DNA of 64,000 nt from NCBI GenBank assembly GCA_022497145.1, contig MU385946.1, positions 49,561-113,560 on the forward strand, read 5' to 3'. A program made the translations under genes and the position numbers. The notes below the pieces were generated by a model. That model worked only from the letters and a program-made list of their open reading frames with translations. It made no database searches and was not told the origin of the DNA. Shown here piece after piece: positions 35,280 through 47,208 of this stretch (position 1 is its first letter; every line of letters starts with the position of its first letter). Source of the stretch: Rostrohypoxylon terebratum. Its lineage: Eukaryota > Ascomycota > Sordariomycetes > Xylariales > Hypoxylaceae.

Positions 35280-38010
35280 TGGGTGGAGTCTTGTCAATAC
35301 TCCAGTCATCCGAAACCATCGGGTCCCCAAAAGACCTTGGCGTAGCAAAACGCCACCTGCGAAATGAAAGTCTGAATTGTGGCTTGGTCGATTTTGTATC
35401 AATGGAGTCCGGGGTTCGCGATCTGGCTGCCGTTACCCAGCCGCCCGAACTATGAGTGGTTCCAGTGGTTCCAACCCCCGCGCAACATGTCGCTCAACGG
35501 GTACGTTCGGGTTGTTGATGCTCGGGTCGGAGTAGCAGTTTGGGATGCCGTTCCAGGACGCGGCGGGTCCGAGATAGCCGTTCTCGCCTTCGACGGAAGG
35601 ATATATCCATAGGTTCTCGTTCCAGTTGGCTTCGTAAATATTGGAGTAAGTGTTCGGTCGGGATTGGGTTAATGTGAGCGTGGAAGCTAAGTACTTACGT
35701 CCCAATGGATTTGCTCGGTGCAGACTGTCGAGAAATCCTGCGAAGACAAGCTCAAGTTGGAGGCATCTGCTTTACATTAGCGCCATGAAGGTTTCCAAAT
35801 GAGCATGAAAACATAAGTACTTCGACTTTACGCTGATCGTTCGGGAGTTGGCACCAGAATTAGAAACGGGGTAGCCGGGGTAGTAAATGGGATCTAACTC
35901 CGCTTTCAGGTCGGCGCCGAGTTCTGATGAGAAATGTTGATTATCAAACCCTTACCTGGTATATAGGTAGATACAAGATGAAATCAATCACCCAGGTATG
36001 GGAACGAGAGCTGCTCTCCGAGACTCGATTGAAGGATAATTTTCTCGCTATATAGAGGAAAGATGGAGGCGTTGAAACCCGCTGATCCTTGGGGGTTTAC
36101 GACGTCGACGTTGGTTGCACGTCCTATTGGATTCAAAGATCCTATGGTATATAAGGGTAAGATTTATTCACGAATCAGTCTTGCTCTCTCCAAACTTCAA
36201 GGTGAAAGTCTCAAGTAGCTTCACCTTAACGGGAAGCGCAATTGGCATCAGGTCATCAAATTCTTTGATCAAGGATCTCAGTACCACCACCAGCAGCTCC
36301 GACGGATATTTATATTCAACATCACGACACCATTGCTGGTGATCGTAATAGGGTGAGTGCCCTGGAAGTGCGCAGTATCGTCAAGGTTGAACCTCTCATA
36401 GTCAATCTCGGTGGTGTAGTTCACGACCTTAAACCCATTGACCAGCCCACCACCAACCTGCGCTAGCCGTGTACTCGGTGCTCTTCTCCGAGCCATCGAA
36501 CCACGTGAGCGACGCGCCGCTCGGAATGATACGCTTGCGCATGGTATTCGCGAAACCCTTCCCATGCACGCTCTTACCGCCAAATGCGCTGACATTCCCA
36601 CCCGGAGCTGTGATAACCATATGCAGCTTCATATCCGAACCGTACAAGGAGCCCCACTACGTAAATGTAGCTGGGGCATTCGCGAACACGTTGGCGTACC
36701 CAATCGGGTTCTCCAGGTCGACGGAGAAGTCCACCGTCACGGTGCCGTTGTTCTTGTACCAATCCATGATCGCATCGCCGATCTCGGCGACGACGAGCGC
36801 GATCAGGATGTCTTCGTCGACGGTTCCGCGTTGAATTAGGGGAGACTCGTTGTTATTGAAGAGTATGTACTCCGCGCCAAGGGCCTCGGGATTCCCTTAT
36901 CTTGTGGCGAAGGGACATGTGCCCCGTCGCACGATCGGGATCTTGCCTGTTAGTTTCTGCGTGCCTTCTGGGTACGACTCGTAGACTTCGGCTGGGTTAG
37001 ATGTGTTGTAGGAGAGCGGGACGATGGGCCAGCCTACGACGCTGGAAGGAAGGTACCTTGTTGGCGGCAGATACCCGAGCGTGGTGGTGCTGTTGACGGC
37101 GCCGCCGGGCGTGAAGTTGGCGCCGAGCGGGAACTCTGTGAATCCGTTCGATCGACGGAGGCAACCGCGAAGACGTTCGTTCCAAGGAAGCTAGAGCTGC
37201 CATACACGAGACCTGGGGTCCCTGAGTTGCCGACCGCGATGGTGACGACAATACCTTCATTGACGATACAAGATGCTACTTCAGCCCAGGTCTCGGCGGA
37301 CCATACACCGTTGTAGCCGATACTGGCTGTGATGACATCAACCTAAAGATAGAGAAATTTATCAAAGCGCATTCTTAGAAAATCATGAGTATTACTTACA
37401 TCGTCGTCATAAGCGTGCGAGAATGCATCAATATCTGTCATATTCAGGTCAACTATCTGAAAAAAGACCTTATAGGAATATAAAGGAGCGACACCCATCC
37501 ATCTAAGGATCATATAAGTACCTAGGTAGGTACTATTTTCAGCTACAAGTGGAGCGAACGGTATTGGCAAGGAACACATACGATCAAGCCATGATCCCCC
37601 CCACGTATGTTCCGTGGCCTTGGTAGTCGAGAGGACCATTGTCAGGAGGAATTTTGAGGATACTCGGCCAATCTGAGCGTGTTGTTATTCGAATCCTTTG
37701 AGCTTCAAGCTTTTCACGCTTACAGTTATCGCCAACGAAGTCATAACCGTCTGCTACCTTATGGCCGAACCCGATGCCTCCACCGAGCTATCATCTATTA
37801 GCCTACTGGCGAGCTTAGTCTTAGGCATCTTGAGAGTGAAGCCATACATACCCTCACACAACAGTAGTATTTTTCTTCCTCTTATGTTTGCATCGTGACA
37901 AATCTGCCACGCTATTCGTGGCAATGACTTCGTCGCCTCCTTCGCGCGATGGCGGTGGATACTCGTTGCGATCGAGCTGCATAGTTCCAACACCTCCTTT
38001 AAACTCATTG
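35280..38010 (-). pseudogene. Subtilisin-like serine protease (S8, PA domain, Vpr/C5a-peptidase-like), decayed
   Basis: A nearly full-length secreted subtilase can be followed on the minus strand across several frames. From its N-terminus: VADGYDFVGDN near 37.74 kb, the His block GHGTYVGGIMA near 37.61 kb, an intron in phase (about 37340-37400), VDVITASIGYNGVWSAE and AVGNSG near 37.2-37.3 kb, PA-domain text GKIPIVRRGTCPFATR near 36.9 kb, SAPGG-like ITAPGGNVSAFGG near 36.6 kb, NYTTEIDYERFNLDDTAHFQ near 36.4 kb, LPVKVKLLETFTLK near 36.2 kb, SLGEQLSFPYLG near 36.0 kb and ENLWIYPSVEGENGYLG near 35.6 kb. Damage includes a frameshift near 37.15 kb, stops after CPFATR and after PATFT, and further shifts near 36.45 and 36.3 kb. 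The GTSMA catalytic-Ser segment is missing between the SAPGG-like block and the following helix, so activity is lost. Confidence 0.85.
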
Positions 38011-39379
38011 ATGGTCAAGTGAAACTAGCTCGCTTTATGATTGATATCGGTTTGTAGGCTCGTAGGTGAGTCACCACGGGCAACCCATCTCCTCTCCCTC
38101 GTATGGATATATTGGCTGGTTACCTTCCTCCTCCTGCTGCCTGCTGGGGGATGCCTTTGGGTAAAATAGGCGGTGGGGGAACGTGCTACTGGAGCCGGTC
38201 TGTAGAGCATCTACGTCGAAGACTAGGTATAGCCATGGGGGCAATGGAGGGCCAGCCGGCGAAGGCGTTGCGGGAAACAAACTACTAAGTGGTTCGAGGG
38301 CGACAAGTACGGTCGGGGTCCTGATGTTACCCTCGGGTGATTGGTGAGTATGTCCCTTACATCTAATGTTGCTGCCACGTAGTCATGGCTTCGGTTTGCC
38401 ATGAGAGGCTCAACACTGTAAATAATACCTTCCTCTTTAGCTTGATGCGCATCCGTCATACACACTGGTGCTACGTCGCGTTTGGCATCGATCCCTCTAA
38501 TATATGGTTCTTCTCCCACATTAACAACCTTGCAATACAGACACAGCAGTGTACCTAGGTAAACACTATAGGATAGATAAGTTCTACCATTTATGAGAAA
38601 TGACACGTTGGCACCATCAGATATGCTACATACGACGTTGCTGGTAGCTTTCTTGGGCATCAAATCTTTTGTTGGCTGTCGTAGGTCATAACATGTACTT
38701 TATCGGTGGAGATATACGTCCTCAGTTCGATCAGCTAGCTGTGCTCGGGCTCTTTCACATCTGACATGACTATGTAACCAATTTATAAAGCATGTGCAAC
38801 TTCCGGGAGGAGTGGATGTGGCATCCGGATGGGAGATATTCGTCACCACCGTCATTGTAGTCCAGAGTGGTTATGTAGGTCGTGGAACTACTAATAGGAT
38901 TGAGGAGTGTGGTGGTTGGAGAGACGGATACATTGGTAGTATAACCTGTCCACAAAGTACTACTCGTTACCAGGAAAACAATGTTGATACGATACAACAC
39001 GCAGGGATGTAAATCAAACAAAATGCAGATGATGTTCCAACCGTCAATGCAGTAGTCAATTTCACCAGATTCAACGAAGGATCGGTTCCATCCGGCACCT
39101 AGACTTGATTAGCTCTGCAGGACAACCTATCGTAATCATATGAATAGGCCATGTCACAATAGTTGGCCCATCGTTAAAGGCGCATGGTTTAGGTGTCTCG
39201 CTGTGCCAGTCAGCAGATTAATGTTATAGTGGGCTCAAGCAGAGGCAAAGGCAACCGCGAAGATCGGCCTTAAAAAGTAGTCAAAGACTGTGCGGAACAG
39301 TTTCGGGGACTATTCTAGTGGTCTGGACTAGCATAAAGATGCTCATGGATAAGTAATTCCGTTATGTATATAAGGTTGT
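38011..39379. other. Region with unrecognised decayed or random frames
   Basis: The minus-strand frame at 38223-38663 is 146 codons long but has no signature I know. Thr/Ser-rich text at 38770-39021 (PISSSTTYITTLDY) looks protein-like but isolated. These may be further remnants beside the dead protease. Confidence 0.3.
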
Positions 39380-39861
39380 CTTTTTGTTTCTCCGACGCAC
39401 GGAATTTTTCGCATTCAGATATCGTCGCCATATGCCTCCTCCGTGTAGTATGGGGAATGAAATTGAGTTCCACAGGCGTCCCGGCTGAAACATCAGGTAG
39501 AATGGCCTCTATGTCCGGTCCTTCGTAGTGGCTGGTGAGATTGGAGAGCGTGTTTCATGTGATAGACCTTACATTGGCGCCATGCTTGTGACTGATGGAT
39601 GGTAATTAGATATGGCCGCCTTGTGGTTCATAGCACGACTAATGTCCATCTTGACGACAAGGGCTTCTGCTCCATTAGGCAGTACTCGGGTCGGCAAATT
39701 CTAACGAGGTCGGAATTGCTCGCAAGTGGAATAGGAGTACCTATAACAAAACTTAGAAAGGGATACGAATGGGAGTTTATATTCACAAAATCATGATGCA
39801 AGTTAGCAGAAGGATTTTGATCAGTCAATTCTTCACTCCAAAGCAGTAACTCCATTCCCAT
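39380..39861 (-). pseudogene. Degenerate coding remnant, unknown family
   Basis: Starting near 39861, one frame gives MGMELLLWSEELTDQNPSAN and HDFVNINSHSYPFLSFVIGT, ending near 39628. Further on another frame gives NLTSHYEGPDIEAILPDVSA and GTPVELNFIPHTTRRRHMAT, with stops and a shift between the two. The composition is clearly more protein-like than the flanks. I do not recognise the family. An intron may explain part of the break, but the in-frame TGA before NTLSNLTSHYEG is not removed by any splice pair I can see. Confidence 0.4.
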
Positions 39862-40396
39862 ATAGTACTAGGTAGGTAAAAATAATCGCCGTGCATATCC
39901 AACGCTCGGCTCAATATGAGACAAAGTTTTGAAAGTGAAGGCGACACACATGGTATAGATATCAAAATTTACCTGGTCGAAATATTGTATCGTTCTTGTC
40001 TCGTGCTCATGACATGGACTAGTTTGGGGATAACTGGCGTATGCTATGAGGTAAAGGCTTATTAATAGGTAAATGAGTACGGATTGGCAAGCACCGAAAA
40101 CTCGAATTAAGTGGTATGATAAGTGTATTAAGATGGTCGCTAGTTGACGATTTGAGTTACCTAAGAGGTACATTTCTTTTGATATTAGAATCGAAATGTT
40201 TGCTTCTGATGGTTAAGAACAGAGGTGACAAGAAGGTACCTAGTGCACAGGTAGTAACCTAACCTAGGAGGTAGCTTAGCTTCAACCACAAAAGGTGAAA
40301 TTGATATGAATATAGATGGCCTAAGAGCCTTTTTCAAGATCCATGATCCATCGCACACCAAACTTTCCAATATTCTAGAATCTATTAACCAACAAA
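39862..40396. other. Intergenic region
   Basis: AT-rich flank and promoter side of the small gene at 40397. No other feature is supported. Confidence 0.35.
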
Positions 40397-40824
40397 ATGG
40401 CATCTATTCGTTTTGACGATAATTGGATCAGCGTCAACCTAGATCCCTCCGCTACCACCATCGAGTTGATCAAGGGTACGAAACCACTACCTAACATTAA
40501 AAAATCACCTGAATCGCTAGAGAAAGTGTCAGGGTCGTCTTGGTCGGTTGTTGTTCGTTACGAAAATAATGACCCATCACCGAGGACCTTTTCGGCTACT
40601 CAATGCTTGACATTTCCTAGCGGAGCCCCCGTAAATATTACTGGTATGATTGGACATTTCGGTTCATAATGACCTATTTCATATAGGTAGATAGAGTACA
40701 TACTAATGTTGAATTACTAGGTGGGGGAAAGTCAAATGACTTCGTTGAGGCAGCCGACAACCTTGGCCATAAGGGCACCTGGAGCATCACAGGAGAGGAT
40801 CTTCCTAGCGACCAGTCTTCCTAA
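40397..40824 (+). CDS. Small two-exon orphan protein, 116 residues
   Basis: Exons 40397-40643 and 40721-40824 (intron 77 nt, donor GGTATGAT, branch TACTAAT, acceptor TTACTAG) join in phase to 351 nt. The ATG at 40397 has a good fungal context (ACAAAATGG). The product has no signal peptide or membrane helix. It is rich in short beta-like stretches (SWSVVVRYEN, CLTFPSGAPVNITGG) and ends with a charged tail (GHKGTWSITGEDLPSDQSS), suggesting a small beta-sandwich. I do not recognise the family. An excellent intron and a phase-correct join that gives sensible sequence support a real gene. A second small gene lies tail to tail 0.9 kb downstream. Confidence 0.6.
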
Positions 40825-41735
40825 GCAGAACCCAAAGAAGATAGGAACAAGGAGCAATGTTCTACAACAGGCCATGAGAACATTACTATTAGTTGTGAAA
40901 ACTTCGAGGAAGAATGGTTGCTGTCTAACCGCGAGGGATTTCTTATGTACCAAGTCACTTGTCTCTTAGTTGCAGCCAGTCCCATGAGCTATAAGCTCAA
41001 GTCTATCTTTAAGGCCTAACTACCGGGGGTGAGGCTGTAAGCTAAAGTAAAATGCAAACGATGATAATTTTTTGAAATTGCTCTTGTTCCTGTTCGAATC
41101 ACCTATATGTGCAATGCGTCCCGTAAACTCTAGTTAATCATTCATAGGTACCCCAAGTCTATATATATCTAGGAATTACAAAGTATGTAGACGTTGTGAT
41201 GCTCACATAATTTGGTGGACCAGGCTTCAAATAAATTTGCATTTATTTTATTAGAACTGGCTCGTGGCACTGCGCTATAATGAGGAAACCGAGTAGCGAT
41301 TCTTACAATTCCTCATTTTATACCATAATTGAGAATATCGGCTAGCCTTAAAAAAATAGCAATCGCTGCCCGTTTTCCTAATTAAAGCGAAGTGCCGTAG
41401 TGGCTCAATGACGGGCAACACGACTTCAGAAGTATATGCAGTTACTTTAATAACAACAAAATAATTTCAGGGAATTGATTTTTTTATTTGATTCGATTCC
41501 TGTGAAGGTGGACTCAGACTATTAATGAGTGACACACCACGTCTGTTGAAGACATTGCTACAGTTTACTTGACTGTTGAATCTCAATAGCAAACTTGAAA
41601 CTTGAAAGATCGTGCCCTCGAGCCGAAACAAGGAAAACCCACCCATCGCTCCTTCATCTATGACAGTATATTGTCGCTGAACTCATCATTGATCACTGCA
41701 AAAATGCAGTTGTTTTCAGCGAAATCCTCTGCTGT
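40825..41735. other. Convergent spacer with imperfect inverted repeat
   Basis: AT-rich spacer between two converging small genes. Its only notable content is the inverted repeat at 41266-41396. Confidence 0.45.
41266..41396. mobile_element. MITE-like inverted repeat, about 131 bp
   Basis: The arms at 41266-41301 and 41361-41396 are reverse complements at 30 of 36 positions (GGCACTGCGCTATAATGAGG against the complement of the right arm), around an AT-rich loop of about 59 bp. The similarity fades outside GGCACT, so exact ends and target duplication are uncertain. It fits a small non-autonomous DNA transposon or a long decayed hairpin. Confidence 0.45.
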
Positions 41736-42165
41736 CTAGGTTGATGTGACCGGGGGGTGAGCTAAAAATATAAATTATGCTTAGAGTTACATTATTAGGA
41801 TTAAAACACTTACGCTCATCGACGGTGAAATGGGCAGTCCCGTTAACGGTAATCGATTGGTCAAATATCTTTGGATCTGAAATATGGCCCTCGATGATTG
41901 CGTGATGATCAAAGGGAAGTGTTATCGTGATAGTGTAGCTCGATTTCTTGAATACAGCTGTATATGGCCGTTTACCGTTGAAATATCTATCGGTCGAATA
42001 GATTAAAGTAGCGGGAAGGGTGTGGAAGTCTGGCAATGCTAGACTGCTCTCCATTGTGATATTCAGTTCTGTTTCGTGGTAGTCATCGAAAACGGCCCGC
42101 AAATTGAGGTCTTTCTCCCAGATTAGTTTGCCTTTTTTCTTCGTCTGGTTGGATGGCTCCGCCAT
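41736..42165 (-). CDS. Small two-exon orphan protein, 125 residues
   Basis: Exons 42165-41814 and 41761-41736, separated by a 52-nt intron (donor CGTAAGTG, acceptor TTTTTAG), sum to 378 nt in phase. The start ATG at 42165 is in CAACATGG; the frame runs upstream only to a GTG. The product begins MAEPSNQTKKKGKLIWEKDL and is dominated by alternating beta-like stretches (ELNITMESSLALP, SYTITITLPFDHHAIIEG, QSITVNGTAHFTV), again suggesting a small beta-sandwich without signal peptide or membrane segment. No family is recognised. It resembles the 40.4-kb gene in size, two-exon layout and fold style, but I see no convincing sequence homology. Confidence 0.6.
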
Positions 42166-45100
42166 GTTGATCGGTGATGGGAGTATTGTAGGGAAGTGAA
42201 ATTTATGGGGTTTACTGTCTTTTGTATTGTATCTAGATCTCACAAAACCGTTATGAAGTTGTTTAGATCCATAGATGTGTTCTATTTATACCCACAAACC
42301 AAATGGTTTCCGTAGGTTCGATAAATGAAAGCAGTGGCATACCATTGAAACATGGCGGTATGCTGGGAATATTACAGCCGCTGCAAGATGCCATTCACAA
42401 AGTAATGCACTTTGAAACCGTATACCTACACAATACCACCTAAATTATGATATTTCTACGCTCTGACACAATCCATAACATTGTTACAGATGTTCGAGGG
42501 GGAAACAGCCCATTATTGTACTATATCGTAAGAATGATTGAGAAAGTTACAAGAATGGCATACACGTACAAGTGAACCTACCTAGGTACTCAGGCAATCA
42601 AGTGGGAATTCAATTAATGAGATATATCACTAAGGATGCTAGCATGGTGTCTCAAGGTCTGCGTCATCTCACTTTGTACCATCGTGTTATGTTAGCAATT
42701 AGCCCATTATTTCTTTATGAATGTTCCTGTCAGTCATGTAAAAATAAAATTGGCACATGCATAAGTAGCTAGGGGTAGGTAAAAGTGGACGGCCAAAGTC
42801 AGAAACTGGTCAAATATAATAGACAGATCGAGACGAAGCTAAGTCGCTAGAGATGTTGACGATTTGGAACGCCTCCAAATTTTGTATTACCAAGCCGGTG
42901 AAAATCTTTTTCGTGATGATCAACGATTTCGACATATGAAATGCCCAAAGTACTGATTTGACGGTTGGTGATAGACATTACGTGATAGACACAGACCTGT
43001 TCACGTATCTTTCAACATGCCGAGGTCTTTGAAGAAACACAGATGTTCGTACTTGTAGCGGTGCGACCCGCGGATTACGTATGAATGTCCAAGTAACTGG
43101 CTACAGAGAGCTAGGATTGGCGAACGAAGAGGCAAACTTTTGCGAATCGTGCAACTCGCGTAACTACAATTACAGACTTGCAACAGTCACCAGGAATGAT
43201 ATCTAAAGGGTCACGGAGCATTATTGCTTACGACAACGCACTTAAGGGTAATAATTCTTGGCAACCCGAGCACTCGTGGTTAGTAGACCTACTTCGGGGC
43301 GTACGCTCTTTTGAAACGTCAGCACATCTATATCACTCATACACGAATTTATCTCCCTCAATCCAAATTAAATCACGACGAAGATGCTTTTTCTCTTTAA
43401 TCGCCAGCGATACCTGAAGATTACAGGGTGTTTCGTTACGCCAAAGTACTCACGTCAACTACCTAGGACCTAGGTCCTAAACACACAACGATTCCGATCA
43501 GTAACTTACAAAATGATACAAAGGTTCAAATCCCACAATGCATAAGCCATCTCCCCATACACTGACCTAATTTCACACAGCGAGAATCACCGCTGTTTTG
43601 TCTTTTGATTTAGCTGCACAGCTTTACCTCCCTCCGCTCCCCCGTAGTGAAACCTACTAGGTAAATATGACCTCGGTATTTGTCGAAACAAGGTACCTTG
43701 GTAGATAATGATCTAAGAATACATTGATGCTTCATAATTTTAACAGCTCAAGGACGAATATATGAAACCTGTTTCGATGGAAACCCCGAAGCGAAGAAAA
43801 TACTTTTTCGTTGCACGAGGAGCTCTAAGTCATCTTGCGGTACGGGATGTGGTGTATACGGGAACTCTCTTTTGCTCGGATATCTAACGATGCTTCGCCA
43901 AGCAACTCCTCTGTAGGCCTATCCTAGCCCTGTGACCATCAGTGGGATGTTCATGGGATGCTTGCCACTTCTTACCAGCCATCTATCGAGAAATATCTTT
44001 CTCTACCTAGGGATGATAGGGCGTTTAAGATTTCCTGCCGGGCCAACCCTCGACTAGCTGGAGCCGGACCTTTGGTTGCCAACTTCCTATAACACCGCCC
44101 GGGCTTTTCAACGCGGCCCAAAGTGCTCAACAGTCCTTTCGGGTAGAGTTTGGAGAAGGCTGCTGCGATAACTGCGTGGGAACCATTATCGAGAGGAGTC
44201 AACAAGGAAACCGCCATCTCCAAGTCTCCATAGAAAACCACATAGGGATGGAATATAATGATAAACACCAGTTCGCTTGAAAATCTAGTACAATACTGTC
44301 ATACGGGCTAGGTGGTCCTGTCGCGGCCTACGGCGGGCAGAGAAACAAGAACTTCATGTAGCAACCATAAGATCTATCATGTTTACTTATACGTGAGTAT
44401 TATAACTAGGTAACCATTGATTTATATTAGTTGGTAATCAAAGCAGGTACGGAAGGATGGGTCTAGTACCTGCGCTCGACAAAGACTTCCGAGACATATC
44501 ATCACCCACCCCCAATACACCTCCTTTAACCTTCGTAAGCCGACTCAGTCACAGTTTCATTCTCAATACCCATTAGCTGCCTATCTGCTATCTATCAAAA
44601 CTGTTACCATCTTAATCACAGCATATAACATAATATGATCACACACCTAATTCACGTCAGCCACTTTGCGCTGAGCTTCTTACTCGAGAGTCGACAACAA
44701 CACGATAATGTGAACGGAAGAACCGCTCTGAGCGGAGGATTCTCGGGTTGCCGTTTCCCTAAGACATCGCTCGCACTCATAGGACCTGGTGTAGCGGGGT
44801 TTCTTTTGCCTGTCAGGGCATCTGTTGGAGGAATGGCTTTATAAAGGCCCCTTCTCTCTTCAACTCCATCGCTCATATCGGAAGTCTAGTTTCTCGTCCA
44901 TTCAAAAGTACGAACCCGGAGTTGCTCAGCCGCATCTGACCTCCCACCGCAATAACAGGGCACGAAGGATATCCACGCGACGAACCTTAGCAACGTATTG
45001 CGACTTCAGCCAGGCACGAGGATTGGATTGGTGATCTCCTTTGGAAATAATCGGATGAACGTATGTGCCGGGTTTAGTACTTCAGACTTCGATTATGTGT

Positions 45101-47174
45101 ACCCACATAATCAATTGAAGGCCACTTAAAGGGCATATAGATGCAGAGGTTAAAGCCGTCTTCTGTTTCAGCGAAGACTATTCGAGAGCGGTCGCACTCC
45201 GTGGCTAGGAAAAGAGTTCGAAAACTAGGAATTCGAAGTCTCAGGATGATGTTCTGAGAGGATGTGTTACCATGGTCCGCCAATTTAGCGACTTCGAACT
45301 GTTTTCACAAATAACAGAAAAAACAACACAGAGAGCTGGGTACTGTTATTACGCTATACTTACGAGTCCCGTCGGTCCATATGATGCAATGTGGTATGGT
45401 CCACTAAGGTTAACATGAAGATATAGGAAGCATCAAGGGAAGACTCAGAGGCTGGTTCATAGTGTGGTGTTGTTCAGGACACTAGGGATCCCCGTGTGCG
45501 TGGCGAGATACCTTAGGTAGGTACCCATGCTTGATTTGTCTGGTCTGTTTTCACTCGGGGCAATGTCAGACTTGCACTTCTTGTTTGAGACTTACCCAAA
45601 ATCTCTCATCAGAGCTGGATATACTGAATAAGGAGAGAGCTCCATCTTTCGGGTTGGACAAGGGGTGGGGTATCGAAGGCAAGGCCTCGGAATATGTGGC
45701 AATTCATGAATGGGGGCAATAATAAGGAAAAGGAAAATGGAGTCTGATTCAAGCCATTGAAGTCATATATGATCTGATGCGTAAGGTCCGTTATCACACA
45801 AGTTCTTCCCGCTTATAACTTCTGAATACGTAATCCTAGTTTCCAGGTCTTATACCCTCCACTTATTCCCAACACTCACCTCACCGCTAATGTCAAATGT
45901 TCTCTGATCGATGCTCATTGTCCGGATATGAGGTGAAATGACAGTCAAAGCAAGCTAACTGTAATTGTATTTGAGCTTTGACACTGACGTTCGCTAATTA
46001 CCAATTAGATGGGGTTTTGGGGGGATGTAGGGCTGACTCTCCTCGGTAGTTCGAGGAACGTTAGGTTTCTATTATCCACAATCTAGCCTCTTGGACCTCC
46101 TATATTCTCGCAATTCCCGGCGCCCCAAATTAGTAAGCTTGGAAGGAGTTGGAGAGCACTTACGCAGTCCCAGGACCGTGGTCTGATAGGCGGGGATAAG
46201 CGGACTTCCCATGCTGACATATAGCGACATATTATGCGTCTTAATTCCTTTACGCGGGCTTTTTGGGGGGAGATAAGTTGACGTTTTATTTCTCACTTCA
46301 TGCCAGATAGATGGCGTAGCTTGAGCTTACCGTGAGACTTTAAGGCCTTCATGTGTAGGAGCCCTTCCCCGGCGTATAGGGAGTTGTCCGGGTGTTGCAC
46401 GACGCTGCGTCATCTCTTTATCCGGCATGTAGGGATGGTCAGATTTCGACCCCTAAACTGTAGAGTCGAGTCTGGATCGTGAGTGACTTGTGATTGGGTG
46501 CTGACTTGCTATACGCGGATTCGCAGAAACTCACGTAAGCAGTCCTGCGAAGACGCGGGTATGTAGGTACGTAGTACTATATGTAGTATGTAGGTAATTA
46601 CCTGTATGTAGGTAGAATTGAGACACAGAGGGACGTGAGACGAACTGGTAGCGGACTTTGCTTAGTCCGCGCAACACACCTAGTATGCGGCGCTGTGTAA
46701 GTGTGTATGTGTGTTATGTGTGTATGTCTGGGTAGTCGGGAATGTCTGTAATGTACCCATACCCATACTCATATCCATATGGAACCCAACTGGGCTACTG
46801 GGTCGTCGGGCTGGCTGGAGGCCGGGATGGTCAGATCATGTTGTGCTCGCCTAGTTCCCCGGACTTGTCAGCCGTCCCAACAGGACGGGTCCCGCTCGTC
46901 TCCAAGATATGTATGACAGTAGCATATGCAAAACAGGGGCACGCCACAGGGCCACCGGGCCACAGGTATCGAAAGCAACCCTCCAGTAAGATTTTGCCCA
47001 AACGGATATCTCGCTGGGGTGGGGACGGCCCGAAAGATGGTGAGAAATTAGGAAGAAAAGAAAAGTAAACTTGTTTAGACGTACATTATCTAGGTACATG
47101 ATGGCGGTATGCAATGCAAGCACAAGCGAATTGGGAGAGGATTTGGAGGGGAGGAAGAGAAGATATCCATATTC

Positions 47175-47208
47175 GATGCGATGCGATGCGATGCGATGCG
47201 ATGCGATG
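47175..47208. repeat. GATGC microsatellite, six full copies
   Basis: Six exact 5-bp copies plus a partial GATG are read directly from the sequence. Confidence 0.9.

Noticed and set aside
43515..43545. GGTTCAAATCCC resembling a tRNA T-loop
   Set aside because: No matching acceptor, D or anticodon arms in the flanks.
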